A DNA stretch of 5,862 nt from an uncultured Agathobaculum sp. (GTDB taxonomy: Bacteria; Bacillota; Clostridia; Oscillospirales; Butyricicoccaceae), in the NCBI GenBank assembly GCA_944380945.1, contig CALWJG010000108.1, forward strand, positions 1 to 5,862, read 5' to 3'. Made by a program: the position numbers and the translations under genes. The notes below the pieces were generated by a model. It worked only from the letters and a program-made list of their open reading frames with translations. It ran no database searches and was not told the origin of the DNA. This document shows positions 5,852 through 5,862 of this stretch, piece after piece (positions within the stretch are counted from its first letter, which is position 1; each line of letters opens with the position of its first letter).

Positions 5852-5862
5852 AAATAAAAACG

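Noticed and set aside
1..5862. tRNA or rRNA genes, CRISPR arrays, insertion sequences or attachment sites.
   Set aside because: No cloverleaf-like sequence, regularly spaced repeat, transposase frame, terminal inverted repeat or target duplication was visible.

Overview
The window is GC-rich, compact bacterial DNA. It has bacterial sigma-A/sigma-70-type promoters, strong Shine-Dalgarno sites, a class I PurE of the clostridial type and a CsaB-type cell-wall pyruvyltransferase. The best guess for the source is a high-GC Firmicute of the Clostridia (Oscillospiraceae or a relative). This is inferred from gene content and style, because no rRNA or other strong marker is present.

Layout. Positions 17-508 (minus) hold purE, the N5-CAIR mutase of purine synthesis, probably the first large gene of a pur operon that leaves the window on the left. 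Upstream of it, positions 509-800 are not empty. On the minus strand they hold a good promoter (713-741), a 34-codon small ORF with a strong ribosome binding site (566-670), and a 9-bp hairpin (534-557) between the small ORF and the purE ribosome binding site. Positions 801-1979 (minus) encode a glycosyltransferase whose start overlaps by 4 nt the stop of a 749-residue two-domain protein (1976-4225, minus). That protein is a GT4 glycosyltransferase fused to a CsaB-like polysaccharide pyruvyltransferase. Positions 4226-4405 are a divergent control region with one promoter facing each way. Positions 4406-5851 (plus) encode a Wzx/MATE-like polysaccharide flippase.

How the genes fit together. The fusion protein, the coupled glycosyltransferase and the divergent flippase form a small envelope-glycan module. 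Two or more sugar transfers and a ketal-pyruvate addition would build a lipid-linked cell-wall polymer on the cytoplasmic side, and the flippase would move it across the membrane. Pyruvylated secondary cell-wall polymer is the known anchor for SLH-domain surface proteins, so this is the most likely role. purE is unrelated housekeeping and has its own promoter.

The item most worth follow-up is the unannotated small gene or leader peptide in front of purE, with its hairpin. The GT4-CsaB fusion comes second.
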